Source: Cephalotrichum gorgonifer
Lineage: Eukaryota; Ascomycota; Sordariomycetes; Microascales; Microascaceae
Assembly: GCA_900312665.1 (NCBI GenBank)
Contig: ONZQ02000003.1
Location: forward strand, 2,199,402-2,263,401
Direction of reading: 5' to 3'
DNA length: 64,000 bases
A model generated the notes under the pieces. It saw only the letters and a program-made list of their open reading frames with translations. It was not told where the DNA came from and made no database searches. Shown here piece after piece: positions 44,515-57,187 of this stretch (the first letter of the stretch is position 1; each line of letters starts with the position of its first letter). The translations under genes and the position numbers were made by a program.

Positions 44515-47019
44515 ATGGTCGGAACACGATCATCCACTCGCGCGCGTAGCGCGGTGGAACAGACCCCCAAGCCTTCCTCATCGGCATCTAGGCGTCCGTC
44601 TTCCATACAGAATTCCCCTGCGCATACCACTAGGAGGACCCGCTCCGGGGCTGCAGCGACAGTGAAGAAGGATGCAGCCGCAGTGAAAAGGGACCCACCT
44701 GCTCAACAAGGGGCCAAGGGACCCAGCAGTCTTCCCGGCCCTGTCGTTGGCGGCGGAGATGACGAGCCTAATGAAGACGCCGGGAGTGATGAATCTCCCG
44801 ACAATGACGAATATCCCGATGGCAGAGAAGAGAGTAATCGTGCGTAAACCCTGGCTTTCTTTTTCGTGGTTGAATCACTTGCTGATGTCCCCTGATGGTA
44901 AAGACGACTTGGAACTACCGGGTGTAGAGGGCCGCGATGGCTCTAGTTCCCCGGAGGGTAACTCGTCTCTTCGTGGAAGTGGCCTTGATGCAGACCTCAT
45001 GATGATATTTAAGGAGAAACTCTACGAGTCAGTACGAGAGTTATCCGACCATCTGTGTCTCGAGGACCGCGGCAAGATATGGGGCGCTCGTCTACATGCA
45101 TACCGCAACGCCCTTGAAACATGGACGATGAACTACCGCGTGGCCGGGGACAAGAGCCTCTTCCTAGACCACAAGCGTATCGCTGATACCCTAGCGCCGC
45201 AGTCACTGGAAGCGTCCACTGTCGTCCACGTCGTCTCGGCTGCGAATATAGCTATCCTTATGGATTCTATCCACCGGATCAAGGTCGGCGAGAAGAGACC
45301 TGCCCGTCTTATCCGCACGCTTGACGAGGATTTCCCGGGCTGTATCATGGCCCCTGATAGCGCCCGTGCCGAAATTCAAGAGGAGTGCGACCCATTCGCT
45401 CGCGCCCTCGAGATCCGCACCTGGCACTGGATCCTCGAAATTGCTTCCACAAAGGACCCCACAGGGCAGTATGCTATTGAGCAGGGCGCTAGGATGCTGT
45501 TCGACGCGTCTCCCGAGGACATTGGCTATCCCGACCATATCGACCCTGACACAGTCAAGATAAGGCCCATCGGCGGTGATGACTTTGACAACTCTGAACA
45601 TGAGATTACTGGGGACCAAGCCATGCGGGAAGAAATTGTACGGAGATTTCTAGGAATTGGGAAGTATATATATGACTCAGAACTCGATCTGAAAGGACTC
45701 AAGGGAGACCTCCCCACCGGCAAGATCCTTGATGATCTGTTCCAGTGGTGTCGGGTGCTCTTGAAGGAGGTGGACGCCACCATCGGAACAGTTAACGCGC
45801 GGCTCGCGAGAGACCAGCAGCTAGATGCTGAAGAACCTGTGGTGCTCGCCGAGGCTGCCCATGGAGTGGGCCGCGATGTTGACGGGAGTGGGCCAAAGTA
45901 CTACATTCCCTCCCAAGCGAAACCGCGTTTCATCGTGCCGCTTTGCTAACCCGCCGTCTTTCTCCGCAGCACAATGTACAAAGGTCGAGGTTCTGTTAAC
46001 GCCCTTATAATGGCATCTCGACGAACGGGCGACGATCACGCCACATCGAGAAACTCCAACTCAGAGAGGAGGTCCCAACACCATGAGGTCGAAGTTGAAG
46101 ACAACTCTCGTCCCGGGCCGGATCAAGAAGGCGACGTTGAAATGAGAGAGGGAGATGATGTGAGCCAAGAGGATCAACGCGGGGAGGAAGGAGGAGCCGG
46201 GGATGCCGCGGACGGGACGTACTCCCCATCAGACGATTCTGGGAGGGTAGAGGAACGCGATGTGATCGAAGTGGACCAGGGTGAGGGGGAAAACCAGCGT
46301 GAGGAGCAAGCCCGGCGTGAGGAGCAAGCCCGGCGTGCGGAGGAAGAACGCCGCGAGATCGAGGCACTGGGATCCGGACAGCGCGACGCGGGTCCCAGAT
46401 TTAGGCATCCTGTTCCCCGCTCCAGCCGCCGCCAACCCAGAGACCCTGGATCCACAAGCGCCAACCCGCGGGCCGCCGGCGACGCATCGCGTGTTGTCCC
46501 CGATGGGAACGAGGAGGCCTCGCGGAGGACTGTGAATGTCAGCAAGACGCCGACGACGAGGAAGAAATGGGACCCGGAGGACCTGGCCAGTATCGAATAT
46601 CTGGTGGCAAAACACGGTTCCTACTGGGCTGAGATGGAAGATACCGCGCGGAGGAATAACTTGTTCCGTATTCCGAGGAAACAGATGAATATCCGGGACA
46701 AGGCGAGAAACATGAAGATTTCCATGTTGAGGTAGGTCATCAACCCCTTTGCCCTTGAACACAGCACCCTGGTGCATACGTGTGAGGAGATGGCAGGGTG
46801 AGGGAGAAAAGCTCCGGGGGGCGGGGGAGGGGGGGATCTGTCTAGCTAACATCGCACAGATATGATAAGGTCCTCCCCGAGAAATTCGATGATATCCTTA
46901 TTAACGAGAACGACCGTGATCGACTTAAAGCGCTTGGGCGCAACCCCTATCGCACGGAGGCCGACGTTGACGAGCGTGGGAGGCCCACTAATACGGATTG
47001 GCCCCTGAGAAACGCTTAG
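44515..47019 (+). CDS. Taz1/TRF-like Myb telomere-binding protein candidate
   Basis: Four exons: 44515-44839, 44904-45897, 45970-46731, 46860-47019; 746 residues, phases exact. The basic Ser-rich N-terminus is followed by a helical domain (about residues 150-330, with DLMMIFKEKLYESVRELSDH and ILEIASTKDPTGQYAIEQGA) in the position where TRF/Taz1 proteins have their dimerisation domain. A charged region with two copies of REEQAR comes next, then a C-terminal Myb (about 640-694; RKKWDPEDLASIEYLVAKHG ... NIRDKARNMKISML). The third helix resembles the telobox (LKDKxRN), as in fission yeast Taz1. A conserved C-terminal tail ending in NTDWPLRNA follows the last intron. The donor at 45898 (GTACTA) is weak, but the frame closes. 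The TRFH assignment is inference; the Myb is clear. Confidence 0.7.
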
Positions 47020-48657
47020 ACTCAGCGGGAAAGGGGGTGGGTTTTGGGGGGGGGGGGCTGTCTAGTGGGTGTGCTAGACGATTATTGGCGTTCTACCGCG
47101 GCGGGAGGGTTTGTTTGGGCGTTTTGTTTCCGAGAGGGGCATTATCCAAGCGCTGGGAAGGTCCCACTGCTCGTTATGGTGCTTTGGTGTCCTTAGGTTG
47201 GGGTTGAGGTTGGGACTGGGGCTAATCTTTCATCTTTGATCATTATTTTTTTTAGTTCGGTTTTACGTGGCGTTGGTGGGCAATGGGATGATGGAGGGGT
47301 GCCATTGAAAACATCCATTCCAAGCAGAGAAGGCTCCTCGTGAGTATCCTGTGACGATGTATTGAAACACCACTCCCCGCTATTGTGTGCCTCACCGTGG
47401 GGCGGCTGTGAGACAGACACACGCCTCCTAAAACGCCGAGACAGTGTTTGCCGCGGCCTATGTCACCGGCTACCCTACCCGCCACACGTCTTAGCCAGCG
47501 CCTCAGACTGCCACTCCGTAGCAGCGAGGGACCTCAACACGTCATATCCAAGCTCCCCTGACTTCCAACACGCTCCCTAGTAAAAAGCGGCTCGGATCAA
47601 CTACGACGGACATTCGAAGATAAGCAGGCTACACACGGAAGCAGGTTAGCATATCACAATCACGAAGGTGAAAAGGAGGCGACCCAGCCCCGAGCACCAA
47701 GCCCAAGCCGCAAGCCCAAGTAAGAAGAAAAAGTAAGGCAGCTATTCCATTCTATCAAGCTGGCCCGGGAGAACAAAAAAAGGGTGAATACAGTACAGTC
47801 AAACATCAAGAGTCCCCGCCCCAGAACAAAAAGAAAAAAAATAACCCTTCAAAATCAATTTTCGATATCCTCACCAGCCACCACCTCTCCACCCATCCAT
47901 CCATCATCCCTACCCAACCATCACCAGCATTCACACAAGATAAAACAAACCCCCATAGGACAAGTGAGAAAGGGCAGAGTAAAAAAAGCAGGCAGCCAGC
48001 CCGAATCCGAAAATTGTGTTCAGCTAAATTTCCTTTACTACTCCGAGAGAGACAGAGAGAAGCTAAAGCCAACAACAAAAAAAAGAATGGTACTCTACAT
48101 AGGAAAAACCCCAGTTGTTCCAGAGACATGGCATGGGGCAAAGGGAAGACGAAGGGGGGGGGTGAAGAGGATAAACGAATATGGCCACTTGCAGGGCTAC
48201 AAACAGGATTGATCATCCCCCCCTGTCCCCTCTAGCTTAGAAAGCTTAGAATCGAACAATCAAACCACCAAGGGGCCCCTGAGAAACAGCACCACGGAAG
48301 CCATCTCGGCCAAGGTACCATGAGAATGAATGTAGTATGGAAAGGTGGGTAAAGATGTAAGGTGTCAGGTCGTGAGACTCGTAACGGTTAGGGTAGAAAA
48401 GAGGGAAGGAGGGTGAGTTAGAGACCTCGACCAAGAGATCGAAAACGGCCCCTCCCTCCCCGTGACCCTACCCAAGAATGAAGCAATGACAACGTAGTGA
48501 ACAGGAACAACGACAGGGGTATGCTGCAGTGCTTAATCTCGGAACGAAAAGGAGAAAGGAAAGAAAAGGAGTGTAAACGCGCATCATCCCCCCAATTGGA
48601 CAAAAAGAGCTTGTTCCAAAAATAGAAGGCAAGGCTCGGGACCTGCCGGCGGGCTGT
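47020..48657. other. Convergent spacer between Taz1/TRF-like gene and septin
   Basis: About 1.6 kb between two 3' ends, with no gene supported. It has a G-run at about 47046-47057, A-rich patches near 47770-47840, and one TTAGGG hexamer at 48388-48393. Confidence 0.5.
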
Positions 48658-50261
48658 TTATACTCGCCTGTGGCCGCCGTCCCTAAGCTTCAGCCTGCTC
48701 GTCCTCCACCCCTCGTACCACTGCTCCCGGCTAGCCACGCGCAACTCCGACCGCCACTCGCTGAAGACAGCCTCCTTGAGCCGTGTGAAGTCGCAGTGCT
48801 CCTCATTGTAGGGGTCGGCGAAGCCCCACGGGAACTGACGCCCGATGACGCCGGGTTCGTAGATGTCTGGGCTGATAATGGAGAGGGGCAGGAATGAGTC
48901 GTCCGCGGCGGAGAGTTGCGCGGCGCTGCTGTTTCTGCGATGGCCATCAGCGCCGGAGGGTGCGCCTTGGCTCCGGCCCTGGATGGGAAGGCCCTCGCCA
49001 TTCCCAGACTCAGCATCCGAGTGGGCAACCTCCTCCTCGTCACCCTCGTCACCCTCGTCGATCCGGTCGGAGCTGGAGGAACTGTAGTCGTCGTCATCGA
49101 GACCGAGCGGCTCGAGCGGGTCCAGGTTCGCCTTCTTGATGCTGTGCCACACGCTCCGCTTCAGGGCCGTCATGTGCTTGGTAGTGATAGTATCCGCCTT
49201 CGCGATGACTGGGATCACGGTGGTCTTGCCCTGGAGGGTCCTCATGACCTGGAGGTCGAGGTCCTCATCCAGGGCGCCCAGGGGCCGCGGGTCGGCGTCG
49301 CCATTGTGGCCGTTGGCATAGACGGTTTTCGCCGTTGCGAGGTTGCGGTCGAGGCGGGCGGGGTCGAGGACCAGGAAGACGGCGTGGATGTGGGTGTCCT
49401 GGACGCCGGGTGACCGCACAACCTTCATCTCCTCGGCAAAGGTCTCTTCGAATTTGCTCTCCAGGAACTGGGACATCTCCCTGAGCTGGAGGTCGACAAC
49501 GTTCTTCTCCAGTCCTTCCGAGTCCCAGAGTGTGAGGCCGACCCTCTCACCGTCGATTTCGGTCTCGAGGTATTCCGGTACGAAGTTGCCGACAGGCGGG
49601 ATACGACGGGGTTGATCCTCCTCCTCGAAACGCTTTGCTCTTCTCTTGTCCGTAATCGTAAGAGACGTCTTAAGGAACTCGAGGAAAGAGGACTTGCCAG
49701 AGCCGCGAGTGCCGACAATGAGGATGCTACAGTTCACACAGTGTGTTAGAAGTTTGAAAGAGGGGAGGGTGCGGCCCAGCCGTGGCCGTCAACCTCGGAT
49801 TGAGAGGAAAATAAAAGCACTCACTTGAATGGCGTCGGATCCTTTCGCCTGCGGACCCTCCTGGGGCTGTTGATGGTGCTGATGGCGCTGCTGGCGTAGC
49901 TATACCGACCGCGGTGGGTCATGCTCTCGGTTCGCGCATAGGGGTCCCACGAAGGGGTCTCGGGGACTGGGGGAGGCGCAGGCATGTTGGGCATGGGATA
50001 ACGGCTATGGTCCATCGAAGGGCGCTGGGCATAGACGCTGGGATTTCCTGAAACTATAGCCAGCGAATCTGGGCGCATGTCTCCGCCGAAGGTATTGGCA
50101 AGTTGTTCATGTCCCCTGTAGACATCGGGGAGTTTTGGGGGGGCTCTGGAGACGGAGGGCTGGCGCTCGCCATCCTTGCTCTTGCGACCTTTCCCGAGGT
50201 CCGCGCCCGACTTGTTACGCTTGAGAAGCATACCGAGACTAGAGCGACGGGGTGGCGTCAT
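48658..50261 (-). CDS. aspE: Septin of the filamentous-fungal AspE type
   Basis: GTP-binding cytoskeletal protein of the septin family; the AspE group is found in filamentous fungi and not in budding yeast. Exons 50261-49825 and 49726-48658 (98-nt intron, branch TCTAAC); 501 residues. The first 145 residues are a disordered basic/Pro-rich extension. The GTPase domain starts straight after the intron: P-loop GTRGSGKSSF, switch-II DSEGLE instead of the usual DTPG, and G4 AKAD followed by TITTKHMTALK. An acidic Ser/Asp-rich insert (about residues 365-400) sits late in the domain. The C-terminal block with QFPWGFADPYNEEHCDFTRL is the septin-unique element. No C-terminal coiled coil is seen, as is normal for this group. 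The altered DxxG raises doubt about GTP hydrolysis. Confidence 0.75.
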
Positions 50262-53200
50262 GCTTGTCCGGCCGTAGACTAGGTATGGGTATAATCCCGC
50301 CCACTAATCGCAACCGGTTGCGAGGTAGTGAGCAGCTGTCCCGACGGAGAATGTCGGAGAAGGTAAGATGTTGTGATCGAATAGGAAGAGCTGCCGCCTG
50401 TCTTCGAGAGGTGCGACTGTTGGGCGGAATGGTGCACGACTTCCGAGAAAAGGGGCGATGTCAGGTAGAAGTAACGGGGCGGTGGTCGGTGACAACTAAG
50501 TAGGGTCGGATCGACACGACGTTTACAGTTCCACGATGCAACGAGGTTGGCTAAAAGTAGGTAGGCTTTCGAGGGATGAGGGACTGTTGATGGATGGACT
50601 TCCGTTAGCGCCTGTGTCAGTGAGGTTTGCATCTTTCGACTGATGCGAACTTGTTTGAGACAAACGAGAGACAGAGGGGTTGGCCACACGCAATATCCAC
50701 CCGCCCGCCCAGCCAAGTTGATGTGCCGTCGCAATTGGGTTCCAATCAATTGCGCGGGGGATAATGGCTGCGGGCCCAACCCGGGGGTCGGGAAGCGGGT
50801 GGAGTCCGTTCCAGCCTCTCACGACACGAGCGGACGTGGTCGTGACGCTATCGACGCCGGCCGGAAACCATCCGTGGCGCCAGAGCGAGACCTCCCTGCC
50901 CATCAATAGAGCCTGGGTTGGTTCTCGCGCGCCACGTGCATGGGAGACAGACTGCATCATGTCGTGTCCCATCGTGGTGGATATCACCAGATGTTTCGAA
51001 ACAAGAACGGGGAAAGGGGGGGATTCAAGAGCAAGGGTTCAGGGGCAATGTGAGAGAGACCAGTGGCACCTCACGGTTGGGTAAACTAAGACATTGACTC
51101 ACCTTGAGCTAGAATACCTCAGTGGATAAAGGCCTTGAAGCGAATGGCGAAGAGAAAATGCGATGATAGGAGTCGCGACGGTGGTGTTGCCTGAATAGGG
51201 GTAAGGTATGTGGAATTGATGACGGGAGATGCCGCGGGACCTTGGTATCGGCCGGTTCGGTTTTGCGGCGCGGATGTCAGAAGGCGGAACACGGGAGCCG
51301 TCGTCTTGGAAAAGATGTAAGGAAAGCGAGGACACTGTCGGTACCTCTTGGCGCGGATTCTTCGAGGCTTCCCTTTCGATTCGGCGATGATCTGATCTGC
51401 ACTGGAGATCGGTGCTCCGGGTCGGGGGGGTGTGGGACGAAGTCGGTAAGGAGAGGAATGCAGCTGCCGGCCAGAGAAAAAAGCCACAGTTCAAGTGGGA
51501 GGAATAGTGGACCGCCTCGCGGGATAAGAAAGTGCCGGCCTTGTTTGGGAATGGTTCCTTCGAGATTCCAGGGTTCGGAATCGACTGTGCGAAATGGAGG
51601 GAGAAAATGTATTGATAAAAAAGAAGTGTAGGGAATGAATGGGGGCGAGGCGAGCGGGAGTGGCAGTGGCAGTGGCCGCGACGCGGGAATGTTTGAGCCA
51701 AAGTTCCACGGGGATGGAATCGCAAGCTTGCTGCGGCGCCAACGAAGGGGGGGTGTGGGCGATTGTTGGAGAAGAAAAATGAAGAAAAACGCGTCGTCTC
51801 GGGGATGCTGGGCAGACTCTCCAGGGGCAGGGCGTTGATCCCGGGGGGGTGGAGGAGGGGGCAGCGTCGAATCGTGCCTTAATTTGCGAGGAGGAGAGGG
51901 GTGGAGACTGAATAGGAGTATTACAGCAAATAATACCACATACCAAGGTTGGCAACAATGGAGTAGCAACCTACATTAAAGCAACCTACCTAGGAGCTAT
52001 GGAGTACGGGAGTACCAACCCGCAGGAAGGCAGGTGCGACCTGCATTGCATACTAGCACCGTACTTGTACCTTCACTGCAGCCGAACGCCAAGCCTGTCC
52101 TGGCTCTGGGGCGTCAGTCTCGCTCTTTCCGGGTCGGTCCCCTCGGTGAAGATCGACGTCCATCATCCATCATCCAGCGTCCAGTCACAATGATCCCTTT
52201 CGAAAATCCGGCTTTCCCGGTCCATATACTTGAGTATGTCTGGTCTACGAGCGGCAGAGGCGGCCGGCCTCCAGACTGGTATAACGGCGCATTATCACTG
52301 TACTCGTACCTGTAAGATACTACCTCATTCGATCCGGAAAAGGACCCGAGCGCTAATGCTCATCGGTATGGTTTGATTCGACATCCGACATTCAGGTTGG
52401 ATGGGCGTGTACTTGTACGCCTACTTGTTACGGGATTGCTCGGTGCTCGTGCCGTCTCTCGACGCTTCTTGAAATACTCGTACGGAGCCAGCTCAATCAA
52501 TTGGCTTCCCACGGCCCTCGCCCACAGTCCTATTGTACGGTACGTGCACCGCATTCGTCTCCCGGCATTCCCTTTCTCCTCCGCCCTCTTGGGGGCTAGG
52601 AAAGTTCAGGGTCCCCAGGAACAACCTACGTCGTAGTGCGTGTTTTAGCCCTTTAGGGGCTTTAAGATGAGTCTAGCGTGACCGCGACCTGGGGCCACGT
52701 GGAGACCGCCATCCGGAACAAACAGCATGTACTACGTACGAGTACCCGGTATCCGCACCGGAAACGTCAGAGGCCCATTACATTCGCTTAACGGAGGAAG
52801 CGGAGAATATCGACCTGGTAGACTCGCCGCTGCATGCGACCACCACGATATTCGCCATTCTTGCACGGATATATAATAGTCCCGCTCCTAGGTAGGAATG
52901 GGAGATGTCGTCCGTTTTACGCCGATTCTCTTGCCATCGACGCTACAAAAAGATGAAATTACAGGCCCTCTTGTATCCTCCTCTGACCAATCATATAATT
53001 TCCTGACCGGGGTCTGAAATGCACCATCCCGTACCTTCCTGGGCATCTCGGCCCAATCAGCTGCCTATACTGATACCCCACGATAAGCTGTACATAACTC
53101 TCCTCTCCCCTCGCAGATATTATTATTCACAGCCCCTTTATGACGGATTCTAACAAGCAAGATGAGATGCAGCTAGAGAAGACGCTAATAACACGTAGGA

Positions 53201-54061
53201 ACTACAGGGGTTGTGGATGAAAGCCGGGATAACGCCGCCATCTTCTGGCGACGGATACGAATCACAGGATGGAGCCCAGCGGGTAACGGAAAGGAGAGCG
53301 AATAATCTCAAACGGGACACTTGGGAGCGTATCCATATTATTAGTCAATGGACTGGACAGAAGAAGCACACGTCGTGTCTGAATCGCCCTGTCATCAATG
53401 TGTCACGCTGCTGTCAGCGAAGCTTCCCCTGAATCCCACAGAGCCAGACCCCCGAGCCAAAAGGCAGGCTCAAGGTACATGTATACTTGTATGTGTCGGG
53501 GTGCTTGCAAGCACCCTGTCCCTTTTTTTCTGTCTCTTTCTTTTTCTCCGAGGTCGCACCCGAGTTTCAGATTTGTCCAACCAGGCTTGCTACACCGTCT
53601 TGTACTTTTATCGTATCATTACACAAGCAGGGTTTGGGCACCAGACTGGTCCCATAATACAAGCACAATCAAAAGCAAACCCCAAACTATTAACAGCTAG
53701 CTCAGCTCTCTAGTTCTCTCTCTCTCTCTCTCTCTATGTGAGCTCATGTGAATATGGCCTTTTGCACATGACGCTTAGTTGCACCCAGAGCCGTTTACGA
53801 GTATGTCTGGATATATAGAGATCTCTGAGTGATACGCGCTCAGTGGTTGGATTTGCAAGTGTGGCCCGGAACCATGTATAGTTATTAGTAGATTGAGTGG
53901 TATTCTATATGTTCTATCCTTGTTCTTTCGTTCTGGAGACTTGCCATCCTCCCCGGTGGCAGCTGGCTTTCCGCGCACTGAATCTATCCTGTATCTTGCT
54001 GTTAAACTCCAACTCCATAGGCCTTTGATTTTGTACATACTCATACATGGACATCCCTCCC
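50262..54061. other. 3.8-kb gene-free block upstream of the septin
   Basis: No credible gene. The - strand near 51100-51970 is pyrimidine-rich and may be a long septin leader. A (CT)n microsatellite lies at about 53714-53736 and GTACTCGTAC-type motifs at 52300-52310, 52471-52485 and 52728-52748. Confidence 0.5.
53714..53736. repeat. (CT)n microsatellite
   Basis: An uninterrupted CT dinucleotide run of about 11 units within the large spacer, not in any gene. Confidence 0.85.
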
Positions 54062-56170
54062 TCACCCGGCGAAGACGTCCCCCTCCATCTCGACCCCAAG
54101 GTCCCCCCCGAGATCCCCAACCATGGCCTTCATCCGCTTCTCGACCTCATCCTCCATCCCGCCGCCCCACCCCACCGTCTGCCGTATCTTGAAGAAGTAG
54201 AACGCGAGGTCCGTCGCCGCCAGCACCGCCTTGAAGATGAGGTGCCTCCACGCGTTCACCAGCCTCTGGCCGAGCGGCAGGTTCGGGTCCGTGTAGAGCC
54301 CCTTGCTCGCCCACTCGCCCATGGTCCTGATCCTGTTGACGGGCGAGCCCAGGTACTGGTTGTTCCCCTGCACGATGCGCATGTTGCGCCCGATGAAGAT
54401 GAGCTCCTTGGGCCACTTCTCCTCGTCCGCCAGGAACTCGCGCATCGTCGCCTTCATCTTCTGCTGCATCGCGTAGTGCTTTTCCGCCGGCGTCTTCCCG
54501 TCCAGCTCGCGGAGGAACTTCTTCGTCTCCTCCCCCTCGTACGGCCGCATCAGCGTCGCGCTCGCGAACATCTCGGGGCCCCTGATCCCCCACTGCTCCG
54601 TGATCTCCCCTATGGCCTTGGTGTCCAGCGTCATGAGCGACTTCCAGAACCGGCTGTACTGGTGCCGGAACTCGGGCTTCAGGTACACGTAGAGGCCGTG
54701 GTCGATCAGCACCAGTTCCGCCCTGCCGCTCGGCAGCCGCCGCACGAAGATGTTGCCCGGGTGCGGGTCGCAGTGAATCACGCCCCACTTGAATATCTGC
54801 GCCGAGAACAGATCTACCATGGTCGACATGACATCCTTGGCCTGCAGCCCGAGACCGCCCTTGCCACGCGGGCCCTTCCACTCTAGCCGCGAGGGCTTCA
54901 GGTCCTCACTCATCGGGTGCTGCTGGAGCTCCTTCCTGACGTAGCTCATGTCGGGCCCCCGCAGCTCGTTACCCAGCCCCGGCGAACCGTTGCCGTGCCC
55001 GCCGAGCCACATGGAAGTGAGGCCCTCCTTGTCCCAGAGCCGGACGCCCTCGATCCACTCCGTTACTAGTACCCGCCTGGTCGTAAACTCGGAGTATACC
55101 GTTGGGATGTAGACCCGACCCCGCATTGACGGCTCGGAGTTCACGAGTTGCCTCATGGTCTCCGAGTTCTTAGCCTCGTTCTCGAAATCCGTTTCTAGCT
55201 CTAGGCGCTCCGCGACGAAGGGTATCATGCTGTAAAACGGGAGGTCGAACCACCAACTGAATATGCGCGCCACCGTCCTAGAAAACCGAAGGGTATCAGC
55301 ATAGGTCCTTTGCTTCCCTTCCCGCAGGAGCGAGAGGGCAGTAGAAGAAGTTGCGTAGGAAACTCACTTGAACGCCCACAAATCTGCCGCGATCTGCCTC
55401 GCAATCTCCCGCTTCTGAATCTTTATTGCCACCTCCCTCCCGTCTGCCAACCGCGCCCAGTGCACCTGCGCAACACTAGCGCTCGCCCGCGCTTTCCTCT
55501 CCATAATCCCCTTGCCCTTCTCTCCCGTGAAACTCACCCCGAACACCTCCTCCGGGCCTTTCCCGCCAAAGTCCTCCCTCAGCACGGCCTCGACGTCCTT
55601 CCACTCGTCCTGCGGCGCGTCGTCGAACATGCGCGCGAACATCTTCTGGAACTCCGGGGGGAGCACGGCACTCTGCATCGCGATGGCCTGTCCCATCTTG
55701 AGGTATAGCCCCCCGTTGGAGGATAGTAGGTTGAACATGCGTTCGGCGTTCCGGACGTGCACGTCCTGCAGGGTCCCGCCCGTTAGCGGCTGAGGACGGA
55801 AGTTGATCTTGTAGTCCAGCGCCACGATGAGGCCCGTCCGAAAGGTGAGGAGGGAGCGGGCGAGGCTGGAGGCGTAGAGGTGGCGGTCGACGAGGTAGAC
55901 GGTGCCGAACGTCGCGGAGAGGATCGCCAGGCGGCGGAGCCATTTTTGGGAGCGGGGGTAGGTACGGGGCGGCGCGGGCCTCCCCAGAGATTCGGGGGAG
56001 GGAGGTCGGAAGGCTTCGTATGAGGAGGATTGCATGCGCGATCGGATGGTGGGAAGGCCAGGGAGGAGGGGGTCGTGGTGGTTGGGTCGTTCTATGGCGA
56101 ATCGCGGAAGCCGCGGAAGCCCCGACCGCAGAGACCCCGGGGAGCCTCTGCTCGCTATTAAACGGAGCAT
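54062..56170 (-). CDS. mcp2: Mitochondrial ABC1/ADCK/UbiB-family atypical kinase (MCP2-like)
   Basis: Atypical kinase of the ABC1 family; the MCP2/ADCK1-5 branch works in mitochondrial lipid homeostasis. Exons 56170-55368 and 55277-54062; 672 residues. The N-terminus is Arg/Ser/Pro-rich (presequence), followed by one hydrophobic span (about 80-95, LAILSATFGTVYLV), as expected for an inner-membrane protein. All family motifs are present: KxGQ (KMGQ, 158-161), the Ala-rich loop in place of a Gly-rich loop (ARASASVAQ, about 227), the invariant Lys in VAIK (250), the ExD motif LELETDFENEAKN, the catalytic loop HCDPHPGNIF, and DHG in place of DFG. A Gly-rich insert (WLGGHGNGSPGLGN) after RLWDKEG seems specific to filamentous fungi. 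COQ8 itself is less likely because of the N-terminal layout and KMGQ rather than KLGQ. Confidence 0.9.
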
Positions 56171-57187
56171 GACTCTGTTTGTCTATTATTTAACCCTAGG
56201 CTCAGGGTTGGGAAGTTTCGACATGCTCGGGTCTCGCGGGGGGAAGTGATCCGGGTAGGACGGGGCGAGGCCAGCGATATTCAATATCTCATGAGGTGTA
56301 AGCACCGGCCTTTTGGGCGGACTTAGGGCGATCGGCGGCGTTAACCGCGAGTGTCGCCTCGAGTAACCCCGACCATGTTCCACGCGCAAAATAAGTGACA
56401 GCGCCAAACGTTAGGTGTAGCTTCGGAAACCTTCCTGGAACCATTGAAGAGCGCGTTTTAAAGGTCGCTGCGTCTCGGCCGATTATTCCCAGGTTGCCAT
56501 ATGTATTAGTTATTTGTCGTTGTACTCTTGGTCGTGATAGCGCCGCCCTGTATTGCATTTCGTACTCGTTCGTACCAACGCCAACTCACGTGAGTTAGCT
56601 TTCGCAACTATGTTACTGTTTTCCCCGGTCGGTCGGAGGTCGGAACATACCACCGCCGATGTACTTCCTCTCCTTTCGTGGTTGGGCAATTGAGCGCACG
56701 CACACTGAGGTTCGCCCCCTCGCTTTGTCGCCGGGACCTGCAAGTAAGGTAGTCCGGAAAACCAGGTAATCAATCAGTGCTGTCCGAGCTCGACGCTTGA
56801 TCTCCAATGCAGACCCGGATAGATATGCAGGTTCCGAGGAAGGATCTGAGGCTTAGACGTCCATCGTGTGTGTCGTACTCGTACTTGTGATGGTACTGCG
56901 ACGTGTAATCCGACAGACTGGGTACAGTTAATTAATCACGGCCCGTGGCCGCCAACTCCTATGTAGTTGCAATCTGGCATCACCGGTTCACTTCCCAAAC
57001 TTCCGGTACCCCCTTTCACGTATTACAGGTATACACTCGCTCCTGGATTAGTTACAGCGCCAGAGTTACAAGGGAAAACATTGGATTTAATACCCGCACA
57101 AGCAATTCCCATCAGCTCTACCTGCTTCAACACACTCACCCGCCCATAGCTTTAGCGGTACGCATTACAACCCTGGACTCGCTCGCA
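56171..57187. other. Divergent spacer, ABC1 kinase / Nudix gene
   Basis: About 1 kb shared by two divergent promoters. It includes a near-telobox AACCCTAG at about 56192 and a GTAC motif cluster at 56873-56887. No gene seen. Confidence 0.5.

Noticed and set aside
54147..54881. 244-codon - strand frame
   Set aside because: Out-of-frame shadow of the ABC1 kinase gene.
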